Positions 44,524 through 52,481 of a stretch of 61,813 nt of DNA are shown here, piece after piece; within the stretch, counting starts at the first letter, position 1; each line of letters opens with the position of its first letter. The translations under genes were made by a program, and so were the position numbers. The DNA is taken from positions 1 through 61,813 of the forward strand of contig JAAYRK010000095.1 of assembly GCA_012518815.1 (NCBI GenBank), written 5' to 3'. Source of the stretch: Candidatus Epulonipiscium sp. Its GTDB lineage: Bacteria > Bacillota > Clostridia > Lachnospirales > Defluviitaleaceae. Under the pieces are notes generated by a model. It saw nothing but the letters and a program-made list of their open reading frames with translations, made no database searches and was not told the DNA's origin.

Positions 44524-45760
44524 CAGTTTCCCTCCCTTCAAAGAGCTTCTGAATATCTATCAAACCCCATCCTTGTTGATCTTGAGGAAAATTTAGGTCA
44601 TTGGTACAATCTTTTAAATATAATTTTAAATCATTAGGTTCAATATGAGGATTTTTTTCAATAAAAAGGACTAAGGCTCCTGAAACCATGGGAGTTGCCA
44701 TTGATGTGCCACTTTTTTTTACATAATAAGTAGATAGATCTTCCAGGGATTGGTCTTTATTAGGAATATATTTTTTATCACAAGCACAAGCCATTATATC
44801 TGAACCCGGTGCAACTACATCAGGCTTTTTGATACAAGCCCTTGTAGGTCCTCTCCCTGAATAATTTGATACAATATCCCCATGAATGTCTACTGATTTT
44901 TGATCATCAGATGCCCCTACCGTAATTACTTTACGGCTAATACCAGGGGAAGTGATGCTTTTGCTTTTAGGCCCATCATTACCAGCTGCTACTAAAGTAA
45001 TTATTCCCGCGTCCCATGCCGCATTTACAGCCTTTACTAAGGGGTCATTTTCTCCTTCCTTATCAGGGCTTCCTATAGATAGATTTGCAATTTTAATATT
45101 ATATCTATCTTTATTGTCTATCATCCATTGAATTCCGGCTAAAACATTGGATGTGCTTCCATTGCCCCTTGAATCTAATATCTTAATGCCTATTAGATTA
45201 CACTCTGGTGCTATCCCCCTATACTTGCCATCAGAGGCTATCCCATTTCCCCCTATTATCCCTGCTACATGCGTTCCATGACCATTATCATCATAAGGTT
45301 CGTCATAATTATTTATAAAATCCTTAAAAGCAATGATTCTATTCCTAGGAATTATAAAATCCTTATGAGGGTATATGCCTGAATCTAAAACTGCAACTCC
45401 TACTCCTCTTCCCGTATATCCCCTACTCTGAGCCCAATCTGCTTTTATTACCTTACGTGATATATCCATTTGAGCAGTAATATGTGAATCCTCTTGAACT
45501 TTTCTTACACCTTTTAACTCCTGTAGTTTATTTATATTATTCTTAGGGACTTCTACAACATATGAATTAATCATAGGAAGCCTATATTTTACTTTACCTA
45601 GTTTGCATATCTGGCATTCTTCTTCCTCTGAGCTGCATTCTACTATAAGCTGAACAGTATCTTCTGACAAAGTATTTTTTTTATTTTCAATTTTATCTAA
45701 GCCTTTGCTTTTACTTTGACTCATTAAGCTCAATAATAATAATGCTAATGACCGCTTCAC
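44504..45760 (-). CDS. subtilisin-like serine protease (S8 family)
   Basis: A 418-residue S8 peptidase with an intact triad: Asp in VAVLDSGIYPH (about 127), His in DNGHGTHVAGIIGG (about 161) and Ser in SGTSMATPMVSGA (about 353), plus the oxyanion Asn in AAGNDGP. An I9-like prodomain (about 35-100) precedes the catalytic domain. The N-terminus is short and hydrophobic but not a convincing signal peptide, so location is uncertain. A Cys cluster (CSSEEEECQIC) lies in the prodomain. GTG start behind AAAGGAG. A sigma-E-like promoter lies upstream and the gene is coupled to the helical protein gene, so a maturation role in sporulation is inferred. Confidence 0.9.
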   Translation of the reverse strand: MKRSLALLLLSLMSQSKSKGLDKIENKKNTLSEDTVQLIVECSSEEEECQICKLGKVKYRLPMINSYVVEVPKNNINKLQELKGVRKVQEDSHITAQMDISRKVIKADWAQSRGYTGRGVGVAVLDSGIYPHKDFIIPRNRIIAFKDFINNYDEPYDDNGHGTHVAGIIGGNGIASDGKYRGIAPECNLIGIKILDSRGNGSTSNVLAGIQWMIDNKDRYNIKIANLSIGSPDKEGENDPLVKAVNAAWDAGIITLVAAGNDGPKSKSITSPGISRKVITVGASDDQKSVDIHGDIVSNYSGRGPTRACIKKPDVVAPGSDIMACACDKKYIPNKDQSLEDLSTYYVKKSGTSMATPMVSGALVLFIEKNPHIEPNDLKLYLKDCTNDLNFPQDQQGWGLIDIQKLFEGRETGARRKY

Positions 45761-45792
45761 TTTCTTACTCCTTTCTATACTATTCTATATTA

Positions 45793-45821
45793 AGTGTATG
45801 AATCTAATAATTAATCTATTA
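45793..45821 (-). promoter_or_regulatory. sigma-E-like promoter of the subtilisin gene
   Basis: On the minus strand TAATAGA (45821-45815), 14 bases, CATACACT (45800-45793). The -10 matches sigma-E CATACANT exactly; the -35 matches five of seven positions. It lies 33 bp before the GTG start. Confidence 0.45.
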
Positions 45822-45924
45822 AATACTTTGTAATTGTTTACACTTTTTAAATAAAATCCATGCATAGAGTTGTCCCAAATTTCTTCATTTTTTTCATCAT
45901 TGTGTCATTAATATGTATCTTATG

Positions 45925-45933
45925 CATAGAATA
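45925..45933 (+). promoter_or_regulatory. CATAGAATA -10 element upstream of twin 2
   Basis: CATAGAATATAA begins at 45925, identical over 12 bases to the sequence in front of twin 1. The sigma-K -35 is poor here, so the call rests on the -10 and on the repeat of this element in front of related genes. Confidence 0.4.
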
Positions 45934-45972
45934 TAAACGTAAGTAATTATTTTAAGTAAGGGGGCTATATAT

Positions 45973-46179
45973 ATGGCGGATTCAAAATCATTCTGCGGTG
46001 GAACTAACAATATTTTATTCTTGTTTTTCTTCTTGCTTCTTTTTAATAATGGAGGCGGTCTTTTCGGATATGAATCAAAAGGTCAAGGAGGATTTGGCGA
46101 CTTCGGTGAAAATTCATTGTTTTTCTTCTTAATAATCTTCTTGATTCTATTCGGCGGATTTGGCGGTGGAGTTTGCTAA
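45973..46179 (+). CDS. small Gly/Phe/Leu-rich double-hydrophobic protein (twin 2)
   Basis: A 68-residue paralogue of the 53-residue protein at 43967. It has the same two hydrophobic blocks, ILFLFFFLLLFNNGGG (about 14-29) and NSLFFFLIIFLILFGGFGGG (about 47-66), with a longer Gly-rich linker containing GQGGFGDFG. It has one Cys near the N-terminus and one at the very C-terminus (VC end). AAGGGGG precedes the ATG. It lies between the subtilisin gene and the gene at 46216 and ends in a 21-bp-stem terminator. A spore membrane or surface role is inferred. Confidence 0.72.
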   Translation: MADSKSFCGGTNNILFLFFFLLLFNNGGGLFGYESKGQGGFGDFGENSLFFFLIIFLILFGGFGGGVC

Positions 46180-46180
46180 T

Positions 46181-46226
46181 TTAAAAGTTAAAAAGCAGAG
46201 GTTTCCCTCTGCTTTTTAACTTTTAA
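46181..46226. terminator. bidirectional terminator with 21-bp stem
   Basis: Arms 46181-46201 and 46206-46226, loop TTTC, with a GCAGAGG/CCTCTGC core and A/T ends. It terminates twin 2 and, on the minus strand, the gene whose stop is at 46216. Confidence 0.9.
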
Positions 46227-46680
46227 ATAGTAAAATTATTAATAATATTATCAGTATTTGTCCTGAATTTGACTCTCTATTAATACTATTTAAACATAGT
46301 TCATCTATTTCATATACTCCATCCTTATCTACTATAATCTGTTCTTTCTTATTTTCACTTCTATTACTGTGTAAATTACTAATCTTTTGATTAAAGTTTT
46401 CAAGAATCCTAATTGTATTCATAGCTTCTGTAATCTCATCAATAATTGTATGACTTTGAGAATTAATAAAGGGTTTTATGGCTTGGAGCAAAACAATTTC
46501 TTTTGTAGGATTTTCTTTTGCTTGTATTCTATTATCTTCAATTAAAGATCGCATTTTATTAATATATTTTTCTTTAAATATATTTATAATGCTTTCTCTC
46601 ATTTGCCTAATATCTTCATTAAAATCTATATTAGTTCCCAATAAATCTCCTATATTTTGAAGCAAAGCACTCTTTTCCAT
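46216..46680 (-). CDS. helical AIKPF-motif protein with hydrophobic tail
   Basis: A 154-residue protein. The N-terminal 100 residues are helical and share EKYINKMRS, NPTKEIVLLQAIKPF and IDEITEAMNTI with the protein at 44185. A polar linker follows, and the last 15 residues (GQILIILLIILLFKS) are a hydrophobic tail like that of the protein at 43623. ATG 46680 is six bases after AGGAGG; an in-frame TTG upstream overlaps that site. A sigma-K-like promoter lies 39 bp before it and diverges from that of the gene at 46901. No known family is recognised. Confidence 0.65.
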   Translation of the reverse strand: MEKSALLQNIGDLLGTNIDFNEDIRQMRESIINIFKEKYINKMRSLIEDNRIQAKENPTKEIVLLQAIKPFINSQSHTIIDEITEAMNTIRILENFNQKISNLHSNRSENKKEQIIVDKDGVYEIDELCLNSINRESNSGQILIILLIILLFKS

Positions 46681-46718
46681 GTTTTCCCTCCTAAGTTTCA
46701 AAATAGGTCTATCTACAA

Positions 46719-46747
46719 TAGTGTATGATTTTAAATGAATATTTGTT
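46719..46747 (-). promoter_or_regulatory. sigma-K-like promoter
   Basis: On the minus strand AACA (46747-46744), 16 bases, CATACACTA (46727-46719), a full match to mACm-N16-CATAnnnTA. It faces the gene at 46216-46680. Confidence 0.58.
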
Positions 46748-46771
46748 AATTAGCTTTTTTAGTATTTAAAG

Positions 46772-46800
46772 AACATTTTTATTTTATTCTTCATAGAATA
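46772..46800 (+). promoter_or_regulatory. sigma-K-like promoter
   Basis: AACA (46772-46775), 16 bases, CATAGAATA (46792-46800): the same two boxes and spacing as at 43872-43900. It lies 100 bp before the ATG at 46901 and is divergent from the promoter at 46719-46747. Confidence 0.6.
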
Positions 46801-46900
46801 TATCTAGAGGCTGGAATAACTTGTCATGTTTTTATAAATTTACACATAAATATTAAATAATATTGCTTTATAACGATCCTATTTTAAAGGAGGCATACCA

Positions 46901-47533
46901 ATGAATGACGAAAATCATACAGCTCCTGAAACTATTAACTCCCAAGAAAATAATGGATATGACATTTCAAAAATGCTTGAAATGGCAAAATTATTTTCAA
47001 CATTAATAAATAATAATCCTCCAAAAGAAAATAATCCCACACCCGTCGAAGCCCCTAATCCTATAGTATATACTAATGGAACTATTTTATTTGATGAAAC
47101 TATACATACTCCTCGACTAAAAGTAATAAAAACTGCCATACCTTACCTTGAACCTAATTATCAAAGGATCCTTGGAGTTTTTGTTAAAGCCGTGGAATTT
47201 AAAAAAGTAATAGATATTTACAAAAATCCAGAAAATCCATTATCAAACATGGCTTTAAAATCCAAAGCTCACTGGAAAACAGAAATGTTAAATTCTTTTA
47301 AACCACATTGTTCCGAAGAAAATCAATATATATTAGATATGATGATTAAAGTTATGGATATTGGAGAGCTTATGAAAAAAATTAATAGCTTAAAAATTAC
47401 TGAAGACACAAAAAAATTAGCTGATGATTCAGAAAAAAAGAATACAAAACAAAGACTATTAGAAACCTTGTCCCCCTTGCTTGATGACAGTCAAAAACAA
47501 ATGCTTAATCTATTTGCTAACTTAATGGAATAA
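46901..47533 (+). CDS. protein with three helical AIKPF-like repeats
   Basis: A 210-residue soluble protein. After a polar N-terminus rich in Asn and Pro (to about residue 60) it has three weakly similar helical units: LKVIKTAIPYLEPNYQRIL (about 75), KTEMLNSFKPHCSEENQYIL (about 127) and KQRLLETLSPLLDDSQKQML (about 185). Each follows the pattern K-x-x-hydrophobic-hydrophobic-x-x-h-x-P-x-L/C found once in the proteins at 44185, 46216 and 47556. AAAGGAGG precedes the ATG, with a sigma-K-like promoter upstream. It is followed by the gene at 47556 after 22 bp. Function unknown. Confidence 0.62.
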   Translation: MNDENHTAPETINSQENNGYDISKMLEMAKLFSTLINNNPPKENNPTPVEAPNPIVYTNGTILFDETIHTPRLKVIKTAIPYLEPNYQRILGVFVKAVEFKKVIDIYKNPENPLSNMALKSKAHWKTEMLNSFKPHCSEENQYILDMMIKVMDIGELMKKINSLKITEDTKKLADDSEKKNTKQRLLETLSPLLDDSQKQMLNLFANLME

Positions 47534-47555
47534 ATATAAATGGAGGTTATATGAA

Positions 47556-47816
47556 ATGAAAAAAGATCTCTTAAAAGATTTAGATCCTGATATGATAAAA
47601 GAAGCAAATGATGTTATGAATAGCCTTAAGGGAAAATCAGATGAAGAAATATTAGAAAACCTGGTAAAGTTAGCTGCTCAAAGAAAACAAAGCGGTAAAA
47701 AACTAACTAAAGAACAAAATGAAGCCATTCTAGAAGCTATGAAAGAAACTCTTCCTCCCGAACAAAGAAAAAAATTTAAAGCTGTACTTCAGATGATGAA
47801 AATCTTAAACATATAA
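47556..47816 (+). CDS. small helical protein with AIKPF-like unit
   Basis: An 86-residue, highly charged helical protein. Its C-terminal half (EAILEAMKETLPPEQRKKF, then AVLQMMKILNI) has the same pattern as the repeat units of the neighbouring proteins. There is no signal or membrane segment. GGAGG lies nine bases before the ATG. It is second in a two-gene operon with 46901-47533 and ends at a perfect palindromic terminator. Confidence 0.62.
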   Translation: MKKDLLKDLDPDMIKEANDVMNSLKGKSDEEILENLVKLAAQRKQSGKKLTKEQNEAILEAMKETLPPEQRKKFKAVLQMMKILNI

Positions 47817-47844
47817 AAAAGCTATAGAATTCTATAGCTTTTTT
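47815..47844. terminator. terminator, perfect 30-bp palindrome
   Basis: AAAAAAGCTATAGAA and TTCTATAGCTTTTTT without a spacer. It ends the operon 46901-47816 and the convergent gene at 47863. Confidence 0.9.
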
Positions 47845-47862
47845 ATATATAAATATCTATAT

Positions 47863-48066
47863 TTAATAAACTTCATCATAATCATCTATACCTGCTTCAT
47901 AATATTTTGTCCAATCTTTTTTGCGACTACTGCTACTCGATAGACTCATCCTTTTCTTCTTATTATTTTTCCCCGCCTTTAAATCTTTTTCTTTTCTTTT
48001 TTCGATTTCCCTTTGAATTTTCTTCATTCTTTCATAGCGATCAAATTCTGTTTCTTTCTTTGACAC
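47863..48066 (-). CDS. small charged protein, unknown
   Basis: A 67-residue, Lys/Glu/Arg-rich protein with a short Ser run (MSLSSSSSR, about 40-48) and an acidic Tyr-containing end (YYEAGIDDYDEVY). GTG 48066 is nine bases after AGGAGG; longer upstream readings lack a ribosome site. A likely sigma-A promoter lies at 48109-48138. It could be a small nucleic-acid-binding or spore-filling protein, but nothing specific supports either. Confidence 0.5.
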   Translation of the reverse strand: MSKKETEFDRYERMKKIQREIEKRKEKDLKAGKNNKKKRMSLSSSSSRKKDWTKYYEAGIDDYDEVY

Positions 48067-48108
48067 TATTTTTCTCCTCCTATTAAAATTAACAATGATA
48101 TCACCTAT

Positions 48109-48138
48109 ATTATGATTGATGAATAGGATTTCTGTCAA
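48109..48138 (-). promoter_or_regulatory. promoter of the small charged protein gene
   Basis: TTGACA (48138-48133), 18 bases, CATAAT (48114-48109) on the minus strand, about 43 bp before the GTG start. Confidence 0.55.
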
Positions 48139-48158
48139 TATACTAAATAAAAAATGAA

Positions 48159-49028
48159 TTAATCCTTTATTGCTGGAATAAAATATTCAAAAGAAGCATC
48201 TCTGCTAATTTCACCAAAAAATCTATATGCGGGTTCTAATACTAATTTTTTACCTGCTGACTTTTCTAAATCCGTAGAGTAATATACTAATTCAATTTTT
48301 TGAATATCTATATAGAGGTTCTTTTCTTCAAAGGGAATATCAATTAAATCGTCATAAGCCTGTTTTTTTGTTTTAATTGGAACTATTTTTAGAGGCTTAT
48401 AAACTAATTGATAAGAATCAAAATTTAATAGTTCTCCATTATAAGTTATTTCTGCTTTAGTATAATATCCGTAATTTAATATGCCTTCTAAAGAATTCAC
48501 AAAACGAAGCTGATATATATTTTCCTTTGGAAGATCTTCAACTAGACACTTTTTATGATTGCAAGGAAGCTCTAGCTTTTCAATAAAATCAATTACTATT
48601 TCTATTGCTTCTTCCGATGTTATTTTTTTATTGATATTGTTATCTTTATATTTTAAATTTTTGTATTGTATCAGCCCTGTATCCTTATTAATAACAAGCT
48701 GATTTATATCATTTTGTAAGATATAGCTAGAAGAATCTTCTTTTATATCATCAGTTTTTATATCGAGTTTTTTGGCATAATTCTTTAGTTCTTCTTTGGA
48801 TATACTTTTGGCCTTTATTTCATAAGTTTTCATATGACTAATCATATGGTTCTCTAATGAGGTATTTAAATCAAATATTACAGTTGATTTTTTCCCTATT
48901 TTATTTATTATTCTGCTATTAATTAATTTATTTTGAATAAGTCCTGGATTATCACTAATATAATAAAAAAGAGGCGTAGTTACTATGGAAAAAAGAATAA
49001 GAAGGCAAATTTTTATTCTTGTATTCAT
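48159..49028 (-). CDS. membrane-anchored exported protein, YycI/YycH-like
   Basis: A 289-residue protein with one N-terminal membrane segment (about 7-25) and an extracytoplasmic domain. The layout and the C-terminal pattern (KKLVLEPAYRFFGEI, FEYFIPAIK) recall YycI/YycH-type regulatory proteins, in which a processed repeat domain ends with a substrate-like strand. None of the WalRK genes are nearby, so the family call is tentative and the function open. It appears monocistronic. Confidence 0.5.
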   Translation of the reverse strand: MNTRIKICLLILFSIVTTPLFYYISDNPGLIQNKLINSRIINKIGKKSTVIFDLNTSLENHMISHMKTYEIKAKSISKEELKNYAKKLDIKTDDIKEDSSSYILQNDINQLVINKDTGLIQYKNLKYKDNNINKKITSEEAIEIVIDFIEKLELPCNHKKCLVEDLPKENIYQLRFVNSLEGILNYGYYTKAEITYNGELLNFDSYQLVYKPLKIVPIKTKKQAYDDLIDIPFEEKNLYIDIQKIELVYYSTDLEKSAGKKLVLEPAYRFFGEISRDASFEYFIPAIKD

Positions 49029-49092
49029 ATAAATTTAATCCACTCCTCATATACTAATATATAATATAAAAGGTATGGCTAAACCATACCTT

Positions 49093-49524
49093 TTATTGAT
49101 AGTCAGGCATACTTGGGCTTGAAATATTTTTTAATGCCTCTTCTGCTTCATCTTGCATATTTCTTTGAGTAGCTAAATCACCTAAGGAAACCATACCTAT
49201 AACTTTCCCATTTTCCACTACAGGTATTCTCCTTATTTGATGTTTCGACATTAATTCTGTTAGTTCATTTACATCCATATCTGGAGAACAAGTTACTAAA
49301 TCATCAGTCATAACACTTTTACAAGAGATATTATCTACATCTTCACCATCAGCAACATTACGAAGCACAATATCCCTATCAGTAATAATTCCTACTAATT
49401 CATCTCCCCTTACTACAGGTACACAACCGACATTGGCATCTCTCATGACTTGAGAAGCTTTTAAAACAGACTCTTCTTCGTCTACGGAAATTACGTTCTG
49501 AGTCATAATATCTCTAACTTTCAT
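49093..49524 (-). CDS. CBS-domain pair protein
   Basis: A 143-residue protein with two CBS motifs (VRDIMTQNVISVDEEE ... VGIITDRDIVLRNVADG and SVMTDDLVTCSPDMD ... IGMVSLGDLATQ). The form resembles inosine-monophosphate-dehydrogenase-like stand-alone CBS stress proteins such as YkuL and YhcV of Bacillus. ATG 49524 is eight bases after AAGGAGG; an ATG two codons earlier sits too close to it. The ligand is unknown. Confidence 0.85.
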   Translation of the reverse strand: MKVRDIMTQNVISVDEEESVLKASQVMRDANVGCVPVVRGDELVGIITDRDIVLRNVADGEDVDNISCKSVMTDDLVTCSPDMDVNELTELMSKHQIRRIPVVENGKVIGMVSLGDLATQRNMQDEAEEALKNISSPSMPDYQ

Positions 49525-49591
49525 TAACATTGCCTCCTTAAAATTATTTCTTTATTATTGTGAGCAATGTTAATTTAAAATATGTATAAAT

Positions 49592-49683
49592 AAAAAAGTA
49601 TGCAACGAATGAATACTTCCAAGCAAATAGTTTAATTATAATAGACTACTTGCCTGTAAAGCCCATTACAAGCATACTTTTTT
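49592..49683 (-). terminator. nested hairpin ending leuS (92 nt)
   Basis: Outer arms AAAAAAGTATGC and GCATACTTTTTT lie at the ends. Inside, on the minus strand, GCAAGTAGT (49654-49646) pairs with ACTATTTGC (49632-49624). The 3' T-run in the leftward direction makes it a plausible leuS terminator, but it is larger than others here and might be a structured RNA or a remnant inverted-repeat element. Confidence 0.55.
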
Positions 49684-49719
49684 ATTTAATATTAAATCTC
49701 TTATTTTAGAATTGATATT

Positions 49720-52134
49720 TTATTTTACAACTAAATTGACAATCTTACCTGGTACATAAATTTCTTTTATGATATTTTTGCCTTCTATTTTGTCCTTAAC
49801 AGCATCTTTTGATTTTTCGATTATTGTTTCTTTAGCTTCACCAACATTAACTTCTATTTTATCTCTAACTTTTCCATTTATTTGAATAACAATTTCAACT
49901 GTATCTTCTTTCATTTTTTCTTTATCATAAACAGGCCATTCTTGTTTAAATACAGAATCATTATGTCCTGTAAGCTCCCAAAGTTCTTCTGCAGTATGTG
50001 GAATAAAGGGTGCTAAAAGTATAATTAAAGTATCTATAGTGTCTTTATCTAATCCCTTAGAAGTCCTTGCAATTTCTGACAATTTGTTTGTATACTCCAT
50101 AAATCCACTTACAACTGTGTTAAAATGAAAATCATTCATTCTAGTAGTAATCTCATAAATTAATTGATGTCTTGCTCTTTCCATCTCTTTAGTGGCTTCT
50201 ACATAGGAATCTTTATTGTCCACTATTAATTTCCATACTTTATTAATAAAACGGTATACTCCATCAATTCCTCTGTCATCCCATTCTGAATCCAATTCAG
50301 GAGGTCCTACAAATAATTCGTACATTCTAAGAGAATCAGCACCATATCTTTCAACCAATTCATCAGGAGATACTACATTTCCTTTTGATTTGCTCATCTT
50401 AGCACCGTCTTTTGTAATCATTCCTTGGTTAAATAAGCGTTTAAATGGCTCTTGGAAGTCTACTACTCCAATATCATACAAAAATTTAGTATAGAATCTT
50501 GCATAAAGAAGATGAAGTACGGCATGCTCAATACCACCTACGTACATATCAACTGGAAGCCATTCTTTCATCATTTCTTTACTTATTAATTCTTTATCGT
50601 TATGAGGATCTGCATAGCGAAGGAAATACCAAGAAGAACCTGCCCATTGTGGCATCGTATTTGTTTCTCTTTTAGCAGGAGCACCACATTTAGGACAACT
50701 AGTATTAACCCATTCTTCGATAGCTGCTAAAGGAGATTCTCCCGTTCCAGTTGGTTCATAAGACTCTACTTCTGGAAGGGTAACAGGAAGCTCTTCTTCT
50801 GGCACTGCAACAGGCCCACACTTTTCACAGTGTACAATAGGTATTGGTTCTCCCCAATATCTTTGTCTTGAGAATACCCAGTCTCTTAACTTATAATTAA
50901 CAGTTTTTTTACCTATTCCTTCTTCTTCAAGATAATTAGCAATAGCTTCCTTAGCTTCATTTGAAGAAATATTATTAAACTTACCAGAATTTATCATAAT
51001 TCCTTCTTCAGTATAAGCTTCTGTTAATTCTTTTTCTTCTTCAGCCTCTTTTTTGATTACTTGAACAATTGGAAGATTAAACTTTTTAGCAAAAAGAAAA
51101 TCCCTTTCATCATGAGCAGGAACACACATAATAGCTCCTGTTCCATAGTCTGCTAATACATAATCTGAAATCCAAATGGGCATTTCTTCTCCATTAAGAG
51201 GATTAATTGCATAGCTTCCAGTAAATACTCCTGTTTTATCTTTATCTGCCATTCTATCAACTGAAGACTTAGTGGAAGCTTGTTGTACATACTCTTCAAC
51301 CATTTGCCTTTGCTCTTCTGTAGTTATTTCAGAAACCATACCATGCTCTGGTGCTAAAACCATAAAGGTTGCTCCAAATAAAGTATCAGGTCTTGTTGTA
51401 AATACTTTTATTTTTTTATCCCTATCTTTTACATCAAAATCAATTTCTGCACCATAACTTTTACCTATCCAATCACTTTGCATCTTTTTAACTTTTTCAG
51501 GCCAATCCAACTCTTTTAAGTCTTCAAGTAATCTTTCAGCATAAGCAGTAATCTTTAACATCCATTGTCTTAAATTTTTCTTTGTCACAACAGAACTACA
51601 GCGTTCACAATGGCCCCCTACTACTTCTTCATTAGCAAGGCCAGTTTTACAACTAGGACACCAATTAATTGGCATTTCTTTTTCATATGCCAAGCCCTTT
51701 TCAAACATTTTTACAAAAATCCATTGGGTCCATTTATAATAATCAGGATCTGTTGTATTTATTTCTCTATCCCAATCATAAATTGCACTAATATCTTGAA
51801 GCTGCCTTTTAAAAGTAGCAATATTTCTATCCGTTCCAACCCTTGGATGAATTCCTTTTTTTATAGCATCATTTTCCGCAGGAAGTCCAAAAGCATCCCA
51901 GCCCATAGGATGAAGTACATGATAATTTTGAAGCACCTTGTATCTGCTCCATACATCACTTAATACATAACCTCTCCAATGTCCCACATGAAGTCCATTA
52001 CCTGATGGATAAGGGAACATGTCCAAACAATAATATTTCTTTTTATTAGGTCCTGCTTGGTTTATTGGATTTTTCCTCCACATTTCACGCCATTTTTCTT
52101 CAATTTTTTTATGGTCATATTTTATGCTGCTCAA
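49720..52134 (-). CDS. leuS: leucyl-tRNA synthetase
   Basis: Charges tRNA-Leu. The 804-residue protein has the HIGH variant YPSGNGLHVGHW (about residues 42-53), a CP1 editing domain with TTRPDTLFGATF, two Cys pairs for zinc (CPSC, CERC) and the KMSKSKGNV loop. It starts with TTG at 52134, eight bases after GGGAGG; no in-frame ATG is nearby. It is controlled by the T-box leader directly upstream, so expression should rise when tRNA-Leu is uncharged. Confidence 0.97.
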   Translation of the reverse strand: MSSIKYDHKKIEEKWREMWRKNPINQAGPNKKKYYCLDMFPYPSGNGLHVGHWRGYVLSDVWSRYKVLQNYHVLHPMGWDAFGLPAENDAIKKGIHPRVGTDRNIATFKRQLQDISAIYDWDREINTTDPDYYKWTQWIFVKMFEKGLAYEKEMPINWCPSCKTGLANEEVVGGHCERCSSVVTKKNLRQWMLKITAYAERLLEDLKELDWPEKVKKMQSDWIGKSYGAEIDFDVKDRDKKIKVFTTRPDTLFGATFMVLAPEHGMVSEITTEEQRQMVEEYVQQASTKSSVDRMADKDKTGVFTGSYAINPLNGEEMPIWISDYVLADYGTGAIMCVPAHDERDFLFAKKFNLPIVQVIKKEAEEEKELTEAYTEEGIMINSGKFNNISSNEAKEAIANYLEEEGIGKKTVNYKLRDWVFSRQRYWGEPIPIVHCEKCGPVAVPEEELPVTLPEVESYEPTGTGESPLAAIEEWVNTSCPKCGAPAKRETNTMPQWAGSSWYFLRYADPHNDKELISKEMMKEWLPVDMYVGGIEHAVLHLLYARFYTKFLYDIGVVDFQEPFKRLFNQGMITKDGAKMSKSKGNVVSPDELVERYGADSLRMYELFVGPPELDSEWDDRGIDGVYRFINKVWKLIVDNKDSYVEATKEMERARHQLIYEITTRMNDFHFNTVVSGFMEYTNKLSEIARTSKGLDKDTIDTLIILLAPFIPHTAEELWELTGHNDSVFKQEWPVYDKEKMKEDTVEIVIQINGKVRDKIEVNVGEAKETIIEKSKDAVKDKIEGKNIIKEIYVPGKIVNLVVK

Positions 52135-52164
52135 ATTTCATTCCTCCCATACTAATAATAACTA

Positions 52165-52440
52165 TATTAATGATAAAAGCCCCTCGTCTTGTTAGAGACG
52201 AAAGGCTTATTCCGCGGTACCACTCTACTTTATTCTCATATAGAGAATACACTCATTGATATAATTATAAATTATATCATTCCTTTAACGGGGAAAGCGT
52301 CCTCACCTACTATATCTTTCAGCAAGAAACTCAAAGGGGAGTTCAATATCCTTTGCTACTGTTTTGCACCTACCAACAGCTCTCTGAAAGTCAAAAGAAT
52401 ATCTACTAGTCCTTTTCACTGCTTTTATTGATATTTTTTG
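52165..52440 (-). promoter_or_regulatory. T-box riboswitch leader of leuS
   Basis: The minus strand has the T-box core AGAGTGGTACCGCGG (52227-52213) followed by a terminator hairpin (GCCTTTCGTC/GACGAGGGGC with TTTTATC, about 52205-52168). Upstream is a long Stem I region (about 52295-52430) with the distal AGGTGCAAAACAG element. GAACTCCCC near 52340 places a CTC leucine codon (52341-52339) where the specifier is expected, matching leuS. Uncharged tRNA-Leu would stabilise the antiterminator. Confidence 0.92.
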
Positions 52441-52445
52441 AGGAA

Positions 52446-52474
52446 ATTGTATCACATCAAATTAATAAATGCAA
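52446..52474 (-). promoter_or_regulatory. leuS promoter
   Basis: TTGCAT (52474-52469), 17 bases, TACAAT (52451-52446) on the minus strand, directly before the T-box leader and just after the stop of the EF-G-like gene. Confidence 0.6.
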
Positions 52475-52481
52475 GGATGTA

